64,000 nt of DNA from Lumbricus rubellus (GCA_945859605.1 OX243815.1:42490459-42554458); one strand, 5' to 3'. Counted from the first letter of the stretch, positions 54,393 through 62,759 are shown. The notes: a model not told the origin generated them from the sequence alone. Made by a program: numbers and translations.

Positions 54393-55839
54393 GGGGAGGG
54401 TGCTCCAAGATGCCCACTTTAAGGAAAATTGGACTTTTCTTCCTCGTGGATTCCAAAATAAGTACATAATTGACACCAATGTGAAGAGTGATCATTGATA
54501 AAACAGTATCAGCAATTATAGACCTTTATTCGATAAAATCAATCGTGTAAATTAAAAAAGGTCGACCCCTCCAAACTGGGCGTCTTAGGAACCCTATGCT
54601 CCAAGACGCCCATAGGATGGGCATCTTGCAGCAAGGGGAATTTACTCAAAGAAGTAGTATTGCAACCATGCATTTTAGACTAAAATTTACTTAGCAAACT
54701 GTATTTGAGCTAAAGAAATGGAACCAAAACTAAAACATCTTAAAACTACAAAACGATAAGAGGCAAAACCTTCAAACTTGTGTTCACAAGTCAGCTAACG
54801 ACAAAAGTCACACTTGAATCCTTTGGATGTCTCTCCATCTGTGCATTCTTCATGGCACCAACCCTTGCACTTCATGCATTCTATCCATCTCTCCCCCGCC
54901 GCACTATCACTAAAATGTTCACCACACAGCAGACATTTTTCATCTCTTTCGCGGACAAACTCGCGCTTCCTTCCTTTTGTCTTGTTTGGCTCTGGAGCCT
55001 CTGGTTCCAGGACTTCACATTTTGCTTTTCTCCCCATTGGTTTGTCTTCTCTGCATGTGAGTTTTTGCTTATTCTTCTTCCTTCCATTTGTCTTGTTAGG
55101 CTTTGTTTCCAGAAAATCACATTTTGCTTTTCTCCCCCTTGGTTTGTCTTCTCTGCATGTCAGTTTCTCCTTATTCTGTAGCTTCTTCATTTGAGGTTTT
55201 CCTTGTAGCGACTGGGGTGTTTCACGGCACCATAAAATCGTCGTTGTGATTAGAATTAAACATCAACAATTAACCTGCAGATGCATTACCAAATTCACAC
55301 ATCTGTTCAAGTCATTTAGCCTAATAGATGATCTTGCTCTAAGGTGCTCAGTGTATCAAAGACGCCCATGGGCATCTTGTAAACCCTATGCCTCCAATGT
55401 ATTCAAGACGCCCATGGGCATCTTGTAAACCCTATGCCTCCAATGTATTCAAGACGCCCATGGGCTTCTTGTAAATTTCTAGTCATTCTCTACTGACGCC
55501 ATTTTCATTAACGACGTAAATATTTACGAACTATATAAAACCACTAAAACAACGACAAATGAACACAGAATAAACGTTGAAATGCGCGAATTGCTAGTCC
55601 ATAAGGTTAAAGAGAAATTGAAGCAGATTCATAGATGTATACTTACAAAAAAGTGGTCAAATATTATAAAATTGATTTTTAGCTACAATATTTCGAATTC
55701 CGAAACGCCGCCGCTAATGGAGGTTCGCAAGATGTCGCTACATGCGATGAGGCAACTAAATTATGAATTTGTGTCTATTCACGAGTTTTAAAGGGGGTGG
55801 GCGTCTTATCCACCCTGGGCGTCTTAGAGCACCCTCCCC
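54393..55839 (-). mobile_element. pogo-like element inserted in the capsid gene
   Basis: The element is 1,447 bp and flanked by TA on both sides (54391-54392, 55840-55841). Its ends are inverted GGGGAGGGTGCTC sequences. Subterminal AAGACGCCC motifs are repeated many times in both directions, and a 46-bp tandem unit starts at 55361, 55407 and 55453. It contains a transposase remnant (next entry). TA target and the C-terminal finger suggest the pogo/Tigger branch of Tc1/mariner. Confidence 0.85.
54795..55190 (-). CDS. C-terminal transposase remnant with PHD-like zinc finger
   Basis: A 131-residue frame. The N-terminal half has two copies of a ~34-residue basic repeat (KLTCREDKP ... GRKAKC ... 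PNKT). The C-terminal ~45 residues have the pattern CLLCGEHF, WIECMKCKGWCHEEC and CDFC, a PHD-like finger seen at the C-terminus of pogo/jerky-type DDE transposases. No DDE catalytic core is present, so the element would need a transposase from elsewhere. Whether this short frame is expressed is unknown. Confidence 0.55.
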   Translation of the reverse strand: MKKLQNKEKLTCREDKPRGRKAKCDFLETKPNKTNGRKKNKQKLTCREDKPMGRKAKCEVLEPEAPEPNKTKGRKREFVRERDEKCLLCGEHFSDSAAGERWIECMKCKGWCHEECTDGETSKGFKCDFCR

Positions 55840-56964
55840 TACATCGAACACGAACAACGGGTATAATTCTTTATAATCTACAGGTGTTATATTGCTTTGG
55901 GTAATCAACTTATCCATACCATAGAATTTTTGACTAAAGGAGGACGCGTCTCTGTACGCTCTGGAGAATTGTTGATTAGGAAACGACAGGTTATGGTCGA
56001 CAGCTGGATATCTTTCTTGATTCATCATCACATATATGTTCTTAAGGTCGCAGTGATTAAATAGCGACGGATTACTTTCCTGATTACCGCTACGGTCCGT
56101 CTGAAATCCTACGATGATATATCTAGGTTTCTCCGGTGATGTTTTTACGCTCAGACGCCAACTGAAACTTGTCGACTGAGGAACTGTTATCGTATCGCAT
56201 TGACGAGCTCTATACGCAACTGGCAACGTTAATTTCGATTCAATCGTCTTATACAACTGCATTCGTTCCATATCGGAAGGAATAACGTGTGGAATAAACC
56301 ATGAAATTTTGTTTATCGCAACTTTTCCAGCAGCTGCAGCGTTATCTCGGAATATGGCATCATCGTCCGCTTTACGAACTAAAGTCAGCGTCTGTTTGAA
56401 GCCGTAAATAATCTTGTCGTAATCATCGCAAAACCCGAAAATATGCTTCAACGGAACAATAAAGCTGAACATTCCTTTAGTGTTTGGTTTGCGAATGAGA
56501 AAGCTTTGTCTAGTGGCAAATCCGGGGTTGTCCGCAATAACAACAGTCGCTCCAGTGTCTTTATACCACAGCTGATTTAAGCCTTGAGTCAGCTGAAAAT
56601 CGTTTGGATACGTAAGTAAACCGAGCATCGTTGTAGCTTGACCCGGATGAAATAGCGTTTCGATTTCTTGATTAGATAACTGATAGGATATTTGACTGAA
56701 TAGATACATAAGCCCATTATTTGTAAGAGCGACTAAATCGGCATTAACGTATGCGGTGTCATCGGCTTTCATTAGTATTCCTTCGAATTGTAGATATGAC
56801 TCTGCTGGGTGACTGTATAAGTCTTGTAATTCAATATTTATTCTTATTTCACCAGAACTGTTAAGGTTAGTTCTCGCTACAGGTTCGTACTCATGCCATT
56901 CGTATCGCTCAATACCTTCATCGATCAATGGTTGCTCTGTGAATCTTAGAATATCGGATTGCAT
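55756..56964 (-). CDS. Major capsid protein (double jelly-roll), truncated by a transposon
   Basis: Polinton major capsid protein with features such as QPLIDEGIERYEWHEYEP near the start, and ISYQLSNQEIE and WFIPHV further in. It normally assembles into trimeric capsomers. An upstream in-frame ATG exists at 56976, but the second ATG (56964) is preferred because TTTAAA lies 17 nt before it, as for other genes. Only about 375 residues are capsid sequence. The last ~27 codons before the stop at 55756 are read from the inserted pogo-like element, and the true C-terminal ~58 residues are at 54217-54392. The product is probably not a functional capsomer. Confidence 0.9.
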   Translation of the reverse strand: MQSDILRFTEQPLIDEGIERYEWHEYEPVARTNLNSSGEIRINIELQDLYSHPAESYLQFEGILMKADDTAYVNADLVALTNNGLMYLFSQISYQLSNQEIETLFHPGQATTMLGLLTYPNDFQLTQGLNQLWYKDTGATVVIADNPGFATRQSFLIRKPNTKGMFSFIVPLKHIFGFCDDYDKIIYGFKQTLTLVRKADDDAIFRDNAAAAGKVAINKISWFIPHVIPSDMERMQLYKTIESKLTLPVAYRARQCDTITVPQSTSFSWRLSVKTSPEKPRYIIVGFQTDRSGNQESNPSLFNHCDLKNIYVMMNQERYPAVDHNLSFPNQQFSRAYRDASSFSQKFYGMDKLITQSNITPVDYKELYPLFVFDVGEGALRRPGWIRRPPPLKLVNRHKFII

Positions 56965-57002
56965 TTTATTATACATATATTTTTAAATAAGAAAATAAAT
57001 TT

Positions 57003-57356
57003 TTAAGCCATTTTCAAACCACCTCCGTTTAAGCGTTTTACTAGATCTTGAATTCTAATAGCTCCTCCCGTCATTTGCGGATTCGATCCTAGTAATCTAG
57101 CTAGAATGACTTTAGTTTCCTGAGTTATCGGCTGCTGAACGGTGGTTGGTGGGAGTATCTTATTGAGTAATCGTTTTCCAACATCGATCGCCTTATCCTT
57201 AGCAACACCTCCAATCTCTTTGACAGCTGTGCTCGCAATTTGTTTGGCTGCATTCGATGTCAGTAGTCTCTTGAGAAATCCTGCAATGGAATCGAATATT
57301 CCTGCTCCACCGACAACGTGTACTTTTTTGTAACTTCTTCTCGCAAGGACCAGCAT
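57003..57356 (-). CDS. Small amphipathic protein, pVI-like candidate
   Basis: A 117-residue basic protein. After a short leader, VVGG (14-17) precedes an amphipathic stretch (AGIFDSIAGFLKRLL). Two strict adenain-type sites, MTGG (95-98) and LNGG (109-112), lie near the C-terminus. Small size, the leader-GG-helix layout and its place next to the capsid gene recall the membrane-active internal capsid protein VI of adenoviruses; this is an analogy, not a shown homology. The upstream gap contains three copies of a ~20-bp ATCATCAATTTTT unit. Confidence 0.55.
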   Translation of the reverse strand: MLVLARRSYKKVHVVGGAGIFDSIAGFLKRLLTSNAAKQIASTAVKEIGGVAKDKAIDVGKRLLNKILPPTTVQQPITQETKVILARLLGSNPQMTGGAIRIQDLVKRLNGGGLKMA

Positions 57357-57359
57357 TTC

Positions 57360-57420
57360 TATATCATCAATTTTTAATTAGATCATCAATTTTTAAATTA
57401 GATCATCAATTTTTTATATT
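57360..57420. repeat. Three ~20-bp direct repeats before the pVI-like gene
   Basis: GATCATCAATTTTTAAATTA-type units occur three times. The third overlaps the 3' end of the upstream DUF8207-like gene. Confidence 0.75.
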
Positions 57421-58303
57421 CATCTTTGGTTATCACTCCTTGTCTTAGTAACTCATCCGTCATACCTACAATTTCATTCCTTACACCCGTATTTCCCGCT
57501 TTGTAGCTATACAGTCGTAACTCTAATTGTTTTACTAATTCGTTAGGATCTGAAGGAATGGTAATTATTCCGCTTCCTGTTTTACCTCTTAACTTCATGT
57601 AATCGTCCCATATGGGTTTTATTATCTTTGCATATTTTACACTTCTAGACGATTTAGGTTTGTTTGGTTTATTTGGCTGACTCATGGCATTCGTTTTAAT
57701 TAGAATCTCGGCGTATTCTTCGAGATCACGATTATCATAAATTGAACTGTTTGGACTAGCTAACGTTAACAATTCCCATAATCCTGGAGTTCCTTGATAA
57801 GTTGTGGTTCCAACTGTAATATCATTTCCTTGGATTGAGGCTTCGCTGTCACCGATGTAGAATTTTCCATCTCTTGATCTTAATCCGAATGTTGTATCCA
57901 CAAGTCTTTTATCAGAAGCATATTTTTTAAGGTATTCAACTGCAATATTTCCTAATTCTACCGGTAACCTTCTAATGTCTTCTACTGGGTCATCGTCATC
58001 GTACGCCTCTATAGACGGATACTGGGGAAATTGAATAGTTTTCAACGAATCTGGAAGTGATTTTAGAGCGAATGATGTTGCTGCAGAGTTATCTTTTATT
58101 GTCGACAGCAAAGCGTTTTGTTCTTTTGAAATTGCTGATTGAGAGTCGACTATTGGTTTGTAGATTTTCGTTAATTCTCGTTGAAGTCCAAGATCATCTA
58201 TTCTCTCAGAGAGAAAGTTTTGTTTAATATTTTTTTTCGTTTTTAAAAACTCTTCGATAATAAAATCTCTTTTTGCAGGATCGCTAATTTTCAGTAGCGA
58301 CAT
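57398..58303 (-). CDS. DUF8207-like Polinton protein
   Basis: A 301-residue protein. An N-terminal helical part (residues 1-90) is followed by the conserved core, including GKFYIGDSEASIQGNDI and TTYQGTPGLWELLTLASP (~145-185), and LIKTNA (~200). This core is typical of a domain found in many uncharacterised Polinton-encoded proteins. The function is unknown; position among the capsid genes suggests a virion or assembly role. TTTAAA lies 20 nt before the ATG. Confidence 0.7.
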   Translation of the reverse strand: MSLLKISDPAKRDFIIEEFLKTKKNIKQNFLSERIDDLGLQRELTKIYKPIVDSQSAISKEQNALLSTIKDNSAATSFALKSLPDSLKTIQFPQYPSIEAYDDDDPVEDIRRLPVELGNIAVEYLKKYASDKRLVDTTFGLRSRDGKFYIGDSEASIQGNDITVGTTTYQGTPGLWELLTLASPNSSIYDNRDLEEYAEILIKTNAMSQPNKPNKPKSSRSVKYAKIIKPIWDDYMKLRGKTGSGIITIPSDPNELVKQLELRLYSYKAGNTGVRNEIVGMTDELLRQGVITKDEYKKLMI

Positions 58304-58374
58304 TTTTTATTATAAGTATAATGTTTAAAACGTAACGTAAAACGTAAACATAAAACGTAACGTAAAACGTAAAA

Positions 58375-58761
58375 TTATGCATCGTAGTAATTAACATAAC
58401 ATATGGAGTCTTTTTCGTTTATAGTAACTGGTGAATCGGAGTTGTTTTGTATTGTAATTATTATATCCTCTGCGTCCTCTAGGACAGTACCATCTTGAAG
58501 GCTCAGTCTGAGTTGTTTCAACTTCTGCCTGAGAGAGACTAGACACATTCCACTGGTCATTCGGACTCCAAGGCCTACTTCTACTGTAATATTTGTCTTT
58601 GGTTCAATCGTTATCGCTTGCTGAGCAAAAATCTCATATCTATCGCCTGCTCGTTGTCTTGCAGGAGCGTGAGTGACCACTTTAGGCAACCAAATTATCG
58701 TACTCACACGAGGCTTTCGTTTGGTGATAAATTTGTGTATTGGGTGACCGTATCCAGACAT
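58375..58761 (-). CDS. dUTPase-fold protein with degenerate motifs
   Basis: A 128-residue protein. AGDRYEIFAQQ, TIEPKTNITVEVGLGV, TSGMCLVS and the final PVTINEKDSICYV follow the strand order of trimeric dUTPases (AGYDL, P-G-G block, GDRIAQ). The Asp of the first motif is shifted, the PRSG and Asp-Tyr-Arg-Gly motifs are not recognisable, and the C-terminal Gly-rich tail is missing. It probably lacks dUTPase activity and may be a structural derivative. TTTAAA lies 15 nt before the ATG. Confidence 0.6.
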   Translation of the reverse strand: MSGYGHPIHKFITKRKPRVSTIIWLPKVVTHAPARQRAGDRYEIFAQQAITIEPKTNITVEVGLGVRMTSGMCLVSLRQKLKQLRLSLQDGTVLEDAEDIIITIQNNSDSPVTINEKDSICYVNYYDA

Positions 58762-58777
58762 TTATATAAGAGATTGT

Positions 58778-59419
58778 TTAAAGTAACATTCCAAGAATAG
58801 GAATATTTTTAAATGGTGAATTGGGACCAAGTATAAGACCTTCACCGCTGACATATCCTGTTCCTCTTTTCATAAACAGACCGGAACCCGTTATTGAACT
58901 ACCCTTTTTCCACGGAGATAGAAAAAGACCTTCCCCAGCAGGTCTTATCTTACAGCATATTCCTCCTTTCTTTACGTAGAGCACGCCTGATCCACTTTGT
59001 GAGATCGAAGATCCACTCATCTGTGAGATCGAAGATCCACTAATTTTATCGACAATTTTGGAACCAGCTGCAGAACCGAATCCTGTTAAGGCTCCTGTGG
59101 CTAAACTCGGGAGAACACTAGACAGTAGAAACTTTCCGGCTGTTGCTAAGAACGGTAGAATAGCGCCAATAAATCCGCCTTCGACTCTCGCATTGTCTTC
59201 TAATTGCTTTTTACCCATTTTAATTGTCAAACCAGTTCCATTCTGATACGCTTTAGTTAACTTGTTAATTTGCCTCTGGTTTAGAGCTAATACATGCTCA
59301 CCAGTTATGTCTCCATGAGAAAGTCTTATACTCACTCCAGTCCCTACTTGAGCAGCTCGCTTAATCTTCTCTTTTTGCCCTTCAGAAATATTAACTTTGA
59401 CCTTAGCGTAAGCGCTCAT
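58778..59419 (-). CDS. Hydrophobic Gly-rich protein, probable virion component
   Basis: A 213-residue protein. Residues 6-33 and 47-72 form an internal repeat (GQKEKIKRAAQVGTG and QINKLTKAYQNGTG). A ~33-residue hydrophobic segment (81-114) follows, then a Gly/Ser-rich tail with several GxG blocks. ITGS-G (176-180) fits the adenain GX-G site. Similar proteins occur widely in Polinton-related elements. A membrane-active or core role is possible but unproven. TTTAAA lies 18 nt before the ATG. Confidence 0.55.
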   Translation of the reverse strand: MSAYAKVKVNISEGQKEKIKRAAQVGTGVSIRLSHGDITGEHVLALNQRQINKLTKAYQNGTGLTIKMGKKQLEDNARVEGGFIGAILPFLATAGKFLLSSVLPSLATGALTGFGSAAGSKIVDKISGSSISQMSGSSISQSGSGVLYVKKGGICCKIRPAGEGLFLSPWKKGSSITGSGLFMKRGTGYVSGEGLILGPNSPFKNIPILGMLL

Positions 59420-59443
59420 CTTATATTAAATATAAACTTTAAA

Positions 59444-60217
59444 TTAAACCTCTCTTATGTGAAATCGTATCGACAATTCCTCACCTCTTAAATTAATTAG
59501 TTTTCCATTTTGGTCTATCAGTTTTGTTTCCATTGATGAAATAGAGTATAGCGTTATTGGAAGATATACGAGATTATGAGGAGATTCGATTATCTTGTAA
59601 CCAGGCCCGACCGATGGAAAGAAAGAATAAATTATGTTCTCCGTAGTTCCGTTGGCATACGACGATCCTATTACATCACTCGTAACTCGTAAACTATTCA
59701 CGCTGTTTATATCGACTATGTGCTCGGATTCGTTATATCCTTCGGAGTATACACGACTCTGAAATCCTAGAACCGTACTAATTGAATTTGGTACTGTAAA
59801 ATCAACTTTATAGTTCTCATCAATTTCCAAAACAGCCTTCAAAGTATTGTTATTTGGTTGCAACTTTATACATTGTCCATGACCTTCTTCTGTTAGAATT
59901 CTCTGTATGTAATCGTTTAAGTCTACGATTTCATAGCAACCGGTTGGAATGTCTAAATCTTCCCATGTTACACCGTTATCTGACGAATATACGAATTTAT
60001 TATTTGTTTCATCTATATTAGGAAAACTGTAGTAAGTTTCAAGATTGACAAGAGCCATTTCATACGTTTTACTTTTGTCCAGTTCGATTAGTGGATTAAA
60101 TTTCGTTCGAATTCGTGTGCTCCTTTCGCTCAACAAAATGCAAAAGGATTCTTTAGCCTCTGTGTTGCGTGCAATCGTTTGAGTATTAGATAAAATTTCG
60201 TCAAGAAGGGTTTCCAT
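59444..60217 (-). CDS. Penton-like minor capsid protein
   Basis: A 257-residue protein. Residues ~55-85 (ALVNLETYYSFPNI) and ~95-120 (YSSDNGVTWEDLDIPTGCYE, then IVDLNDYIQ) match the pattern of Polinton minor capsid (penton) proteins, a single jelly roll that closes the vertices. The C-terminal part (LINLRGEELSIRFHIREV) completes the strands. The gene is intact and has TTTAAA 14 nt before its ATG. Confidence 0.75.
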   Translation of the reverse strand: METLLDEILSNTQTIARNTEAKESFCILLSERSTRIRTKFNPLIELDKSKTYEMALVNLETYYSFPNIDETNNKFVYSSDNGVTWEDLDIPTGCYEIVDLNDYIQRILTEEGHGQCIKLQPNNNTLKAVLEIDENYKVDFTVPNSISTVLGFQSRVYSEGYNESEHIVDINSVNSLRVTSDVIGSSYANGTTENIIYSFFPSVGPGYKIIESPHNLVYLPITLYSISSMETKLIDQNGKLINLRGEELSIRFHIREV

Positions 60218-60283
60218 TTTAGATAGTTATTTTTAAACCTAGAATATAAAATCTTAAATTTTGTTATCATTTTATTATTGCTT

Positions 60284-61060
60284 TTATTTAATGTAAAATG
60301 TATCTAATCCAGATCTGTACCTACCCTTATTTGTTTTACTAGTAAGGTCTATGACCACAAAACCATGCGTTTCATCCCACGCAGTTTTGCATAGTTTTCG
60401 AAATTCTTCGATAGTCATATCATCTACGCCTATATGATCGCTGTATATATGATTAATATTTTTAAGGTCTTGAGGGAACAAACATATAAAGTTCGCATTC
60501 TCTCTAATAGTTTGTCTAGGCAGTTTGAAATAATTTTGTGCTAGGTAAAAGCAGTCTACATTACTATGCCTACCTCTTATATAATACGATTCGCATTTAT
60601 TTTGTCGCTCTAACTGTAAATCATCAAAAATCATGAGATTCTTCTTATCTCGACTTAAGTCTCGTGGATCTGGAACATCTTCAGAGGTTTCAAAGAACTT
60701 GCAATCTATATCGGATTTCTTATCCATGTTTTTAGACATCTCCTCAACAACGGCGGTCGGTGATACATTTAATTTCATTATCTCATCTCGGTTATCAAAA
60801 AGTCTTATAATTGCTTCCTTTGGTAATTTCTCTTCGAATGCTTTCTTAAGGATCTTATATTCTGGTTGGAAAAGAGATTTACCGAAGATATGAAGGTTAT
60901 CGTAATCTAACCAACCAGGTCTCAGTAATAAATTAAGTAGTAAAGTTGTTTTACCGCATTGAGACTTACCGACGATCAAACCTCTGATGCTTCTTGGTAG
61001 GAGAGGACTGTTAAAGCGTTTACTTGATTCTTCATTCCACGATAGGTCTTGGACTTCCAT
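60284..61060 (-). CDS. Genome-packaging ATPase (FtsK/HerA, A32-like)
   Basis: A 258-residue protein with Walker A GKSQCGKTT (31-39) and Walker B NLMIFDDL (141-148). Length and motif order fit the DNA-packaging ATPase of Polintons and related double jelly-roll viruses. The start is divergent with the zinc-ribbon gene, only 20 bp away. Confidence 0.9.
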   Translation of the reverse strand: MEVQDLSWNEESSKRFNSPLLPRSIRGLIVGKSQCGKTTLLLNLLLRPGWLDYDNLHIFGKSLFQPEYKILKKAFEEKLPKEAIIRLFDNRDEIMKLNVSPTAVVEEMSKNMDKKSDIDCKFFETSEDVPDPRDLSRDKKNLMIFDDLQLERQNKCESYYIRGRHSNVDCFYLAQNYFKLPRQTIRENANFICLFPQDLKNINHIYSDHIGVDDMTIEEFRKLCKTAWDETHGFVVIDLTSKTNKGRYRSGLDTFYIK

Positions 61061-61084
61061 TTTAATTATATTATATTAAAATGG
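61057..61084. promoter_or_regulatory. Palindromic bidirectional start region
   Basis: A 28-bp segment has perfect 10-bp inverted arms (CCATTTTAAT and ATTAAAATGG). The arms contain the start codons of the ATPase (-) and the zinc ribbon (+), separated by 20 bp. There is no room for separate promoters upstream, so promoter elements would have to overlap the coding starts or be shared. Confidence 0.6.
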
Positions 61085-61221
61085 AGCACAGCTCGTATTG
61101 CGTAAAATGTAAACGAAAAACTGAGTGTAGAGATATTCAACGAGTCGTTAGTAAGAATGGTAGATCTATGCTTAGATGTGTATGCGTTGATTGTGGCGCT
61201 AGAAAAAACTCAGTTTACTAA
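61081..61221 (+). CDS. 46-residue zinc-ribbon protein
   Basis: A short frame (MEHSSYCVKCKRKTECRDIQ, then ... CVCVDCGAR) has paired CxxC motifs spaced like the DUF5679-type zinc ribbon. It opens at the divergent start region and stops one base before the start of the PLA2-like gene, which supports it as a real gene. The role is unknown; it may bind nucleic acid. Confidence 0.65.
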   Translation: MEHSSYCVKCKRKTECRDIQRVVSKNGRSMLRCVCVDCGARKNSVY

Positions 61222-61222
61222 A

Positions 61223-61621
61223 ATGTCCACTACTGTACAAGGAGGTGATTTGGTCTCAGCTCTCAATTCTGCTACTTCTAACATTAAACTTCCATGGGCA
61301 AAGTACCCGGGTGAAATGCATCTTCCAGGACATTCTTTCACAGGTCCAGGAACTCGACTGGATTTGCGATTGAATCCTGATGGGACGCCAAAAGATTGGA
61401 GTAAACCAGTAGATAGAGTTGATCAAGCAGCCTATCGCCGTAACATGGCTTATGCTAAACATACTGATACAGCAGGGAGAAACGTCGCTGACAGAGCTAT
61501 GATAGATGAATTAAATAATATACCTAATCCTTCGTTCCGCGAACGAATTGAACGATCTATAGTTAAACCAATTTTATCAACGAAAACCCATTTTGGAATG
61601 GGGTTGAAAAAAAAACTCTGA
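61223..61621 (+). CDS. PLA2-like protein with altered catalytic residues
   Basis: The ATG at 61223 follows the zinc-ribbon stop with a single base between; an upstream frame start at 61157 overlaps that gene and is not used. The 132-residue protein has a parvovirus-type PLA2 calcium loop (GPG at 41-43) and the helix RVDQAAYRRNMAYAK where the family has a His-Asp pair; here Arg73-Asn74 occupy it. Lipase activity is therefore unlikely. A nine-A run lies at 61607-61615, near the stop, and the integrase frame overlaps from 61567. Confidence 0.7.
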   Translation: MSTTVQGGDLVSALNSATSNIKLPWAKYPGEMHLPGHSFTGPGTRLDLRLNPDGTPKDWSKPVDRVDQAAYRRNMAYAKHTDTAGRNVADRAMIDELNNIPNPSFRERIERSIVKPILSTKTHFGMGLKKKL

Positions 61622-61647
61622 GATGGACAGACCAACTTGCTGACGAA

Positions 61648-62538
61648 TTGCATAAACCTATAGTCAGGAAGTTCAGGAAGCGAGTTGTTTATGTTCAGGG
61701 AGTGGACAAAGTTTGGGCGGCTGACTTGATTGACATGCAGGCTTATGCTAAATTTAATTCTGGTGTGAAATATTTGTTAAGCGTCATCGATATATTTTCC
61801 AAATATGGATGGGTTGTTCCGATAAAAGATAAAACTGGGAAATCTGTGGCAGATGCTTTCGTTAAAATATTTAATACGAGTAAAAGAAGGGGTGATAAAC
61901 TTTGGGTGGACCGGGGATCTGAATTCTACAATAAACAGGTAAAATCATTAGGTATGGAGTTGTATTCAACTGAGAACGAAGAGAAATCTTGTATCGTAGA
62001 GAGATTTAATAGAACAGTAAAAGAGAAGATGTTTAAATATTTTACAGCAAACTCAACTCAGAGATATATCGATGTTTTAGATAATATGGTTAATTTATAC
62101 AACCACACAAGACATTCTTTCATAAAAATGACTCCTGTTAAAGCGAGTATCAAAGCAAACGAATGGGTTGTGTGGATGAATCTATATGGGGACGCTGTAC
62201 CTGAAACTGTTAAACCAAAATTTTCGGTAGGAGATAAAGTAAGAATTTCTAAGAAGAAAAAGACATTTGAGAAAGGCTACACAAATCGTTGGACACAAGA
62301 AATTTTTACTATAACACAAATCCAATACACAGACCCTATAACCTATAAAATATCTGACTATCATGGAGAAGAAATAAAAGGGACATTTTATGAAGCTGAG
62401 TTACAATCGACAACGCAAGATACATTTAAAATAGAAAAGATTATAAGAAAACGTGGAAATCGGTCTTTGGTTAAATGGTTAGGGTATGATGATTCATTCA
62501 ATTCATGGGTTAATAATAAAGACTTGATATCATTGTGA
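61648..62538 (+). CDS. Polinton DDE integrase with C-terminal chromodomain
   Basis: A retroviral-type integrase core with Asp (AADLIDM), Asp (WVDRGSEF) and Glu (VERFNRT), followed by an SH3-like region and a chromodomain at ~255-296 (EKIIRKRGNRSLVKWLGYDDSF). The family inserts the element and makes 6-bp duplications. The open frame runs from 61567, but no ATG occurs in it before the first catalytic Asp; the earliest is at 61735. The coordinates given start at a TTG for convenience. The true start is unclear: frameshift from the preceding gene, splicing, a non-ATG start or a damaged 5' end. Confidence 0.9.
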   Translation: MHKPIVRKFRKRVVYVQGVDKVWAADLIDMQAYAKFNSGVKYLLSVIDIFSKYGWVVPIKDKTGKSVADAFVKIFNTSKRRGDKLWVDRGSEFYNKQVKSLGMELYSTENEEKSCIVERFNRTVKEKMFKYFTANSTQRYIDVLDNMVNLYNHTRHSFIKMTPVKASIKANEWVVWMNLYGDAVPETVKPKFSVGDKVRISKKKKTFEKGYTNRWTQEIFTITQIQYTDPITYKISDYHGEEIKGTFYEAELQSTTQDTFKIEKIIRKRGNRSLVKWLGYDDSFNSWVNNKDLISL

Positions 62539-62759
62539 ATTTAACTGATTTATGGTTTCTACTACAGCCCTTGTGCAATCATTACTTCTCTATGAACACG
62601 CTTTATTAACAAGTTAAACTGTACATTCGCAGCTTGGTATCACTGATGATACCGAAACTAGGTCATGAAGCACGCTGACTAAAAAAAAAGGTCGTTAACT
62701 TTCTTGGGCGGCTAAAATCGAAAAACAAAATTCTTGACTTTTTTGAAACAGATGACTAA

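Noticed and set aside
54217..54495. 92-residue frame as an independent small Polinton gene
   Set aside because: Its C-terminal part is the end of the capsid gene, and its N-terminal part is read from the pogo-like insert.
61157..61621. 154-residue version of the PLA2-like protein
   Set aside because: The extra 22 residues overlap the zinc-ribbon gene; the ATG at 61223 directly follows that gene's stop.
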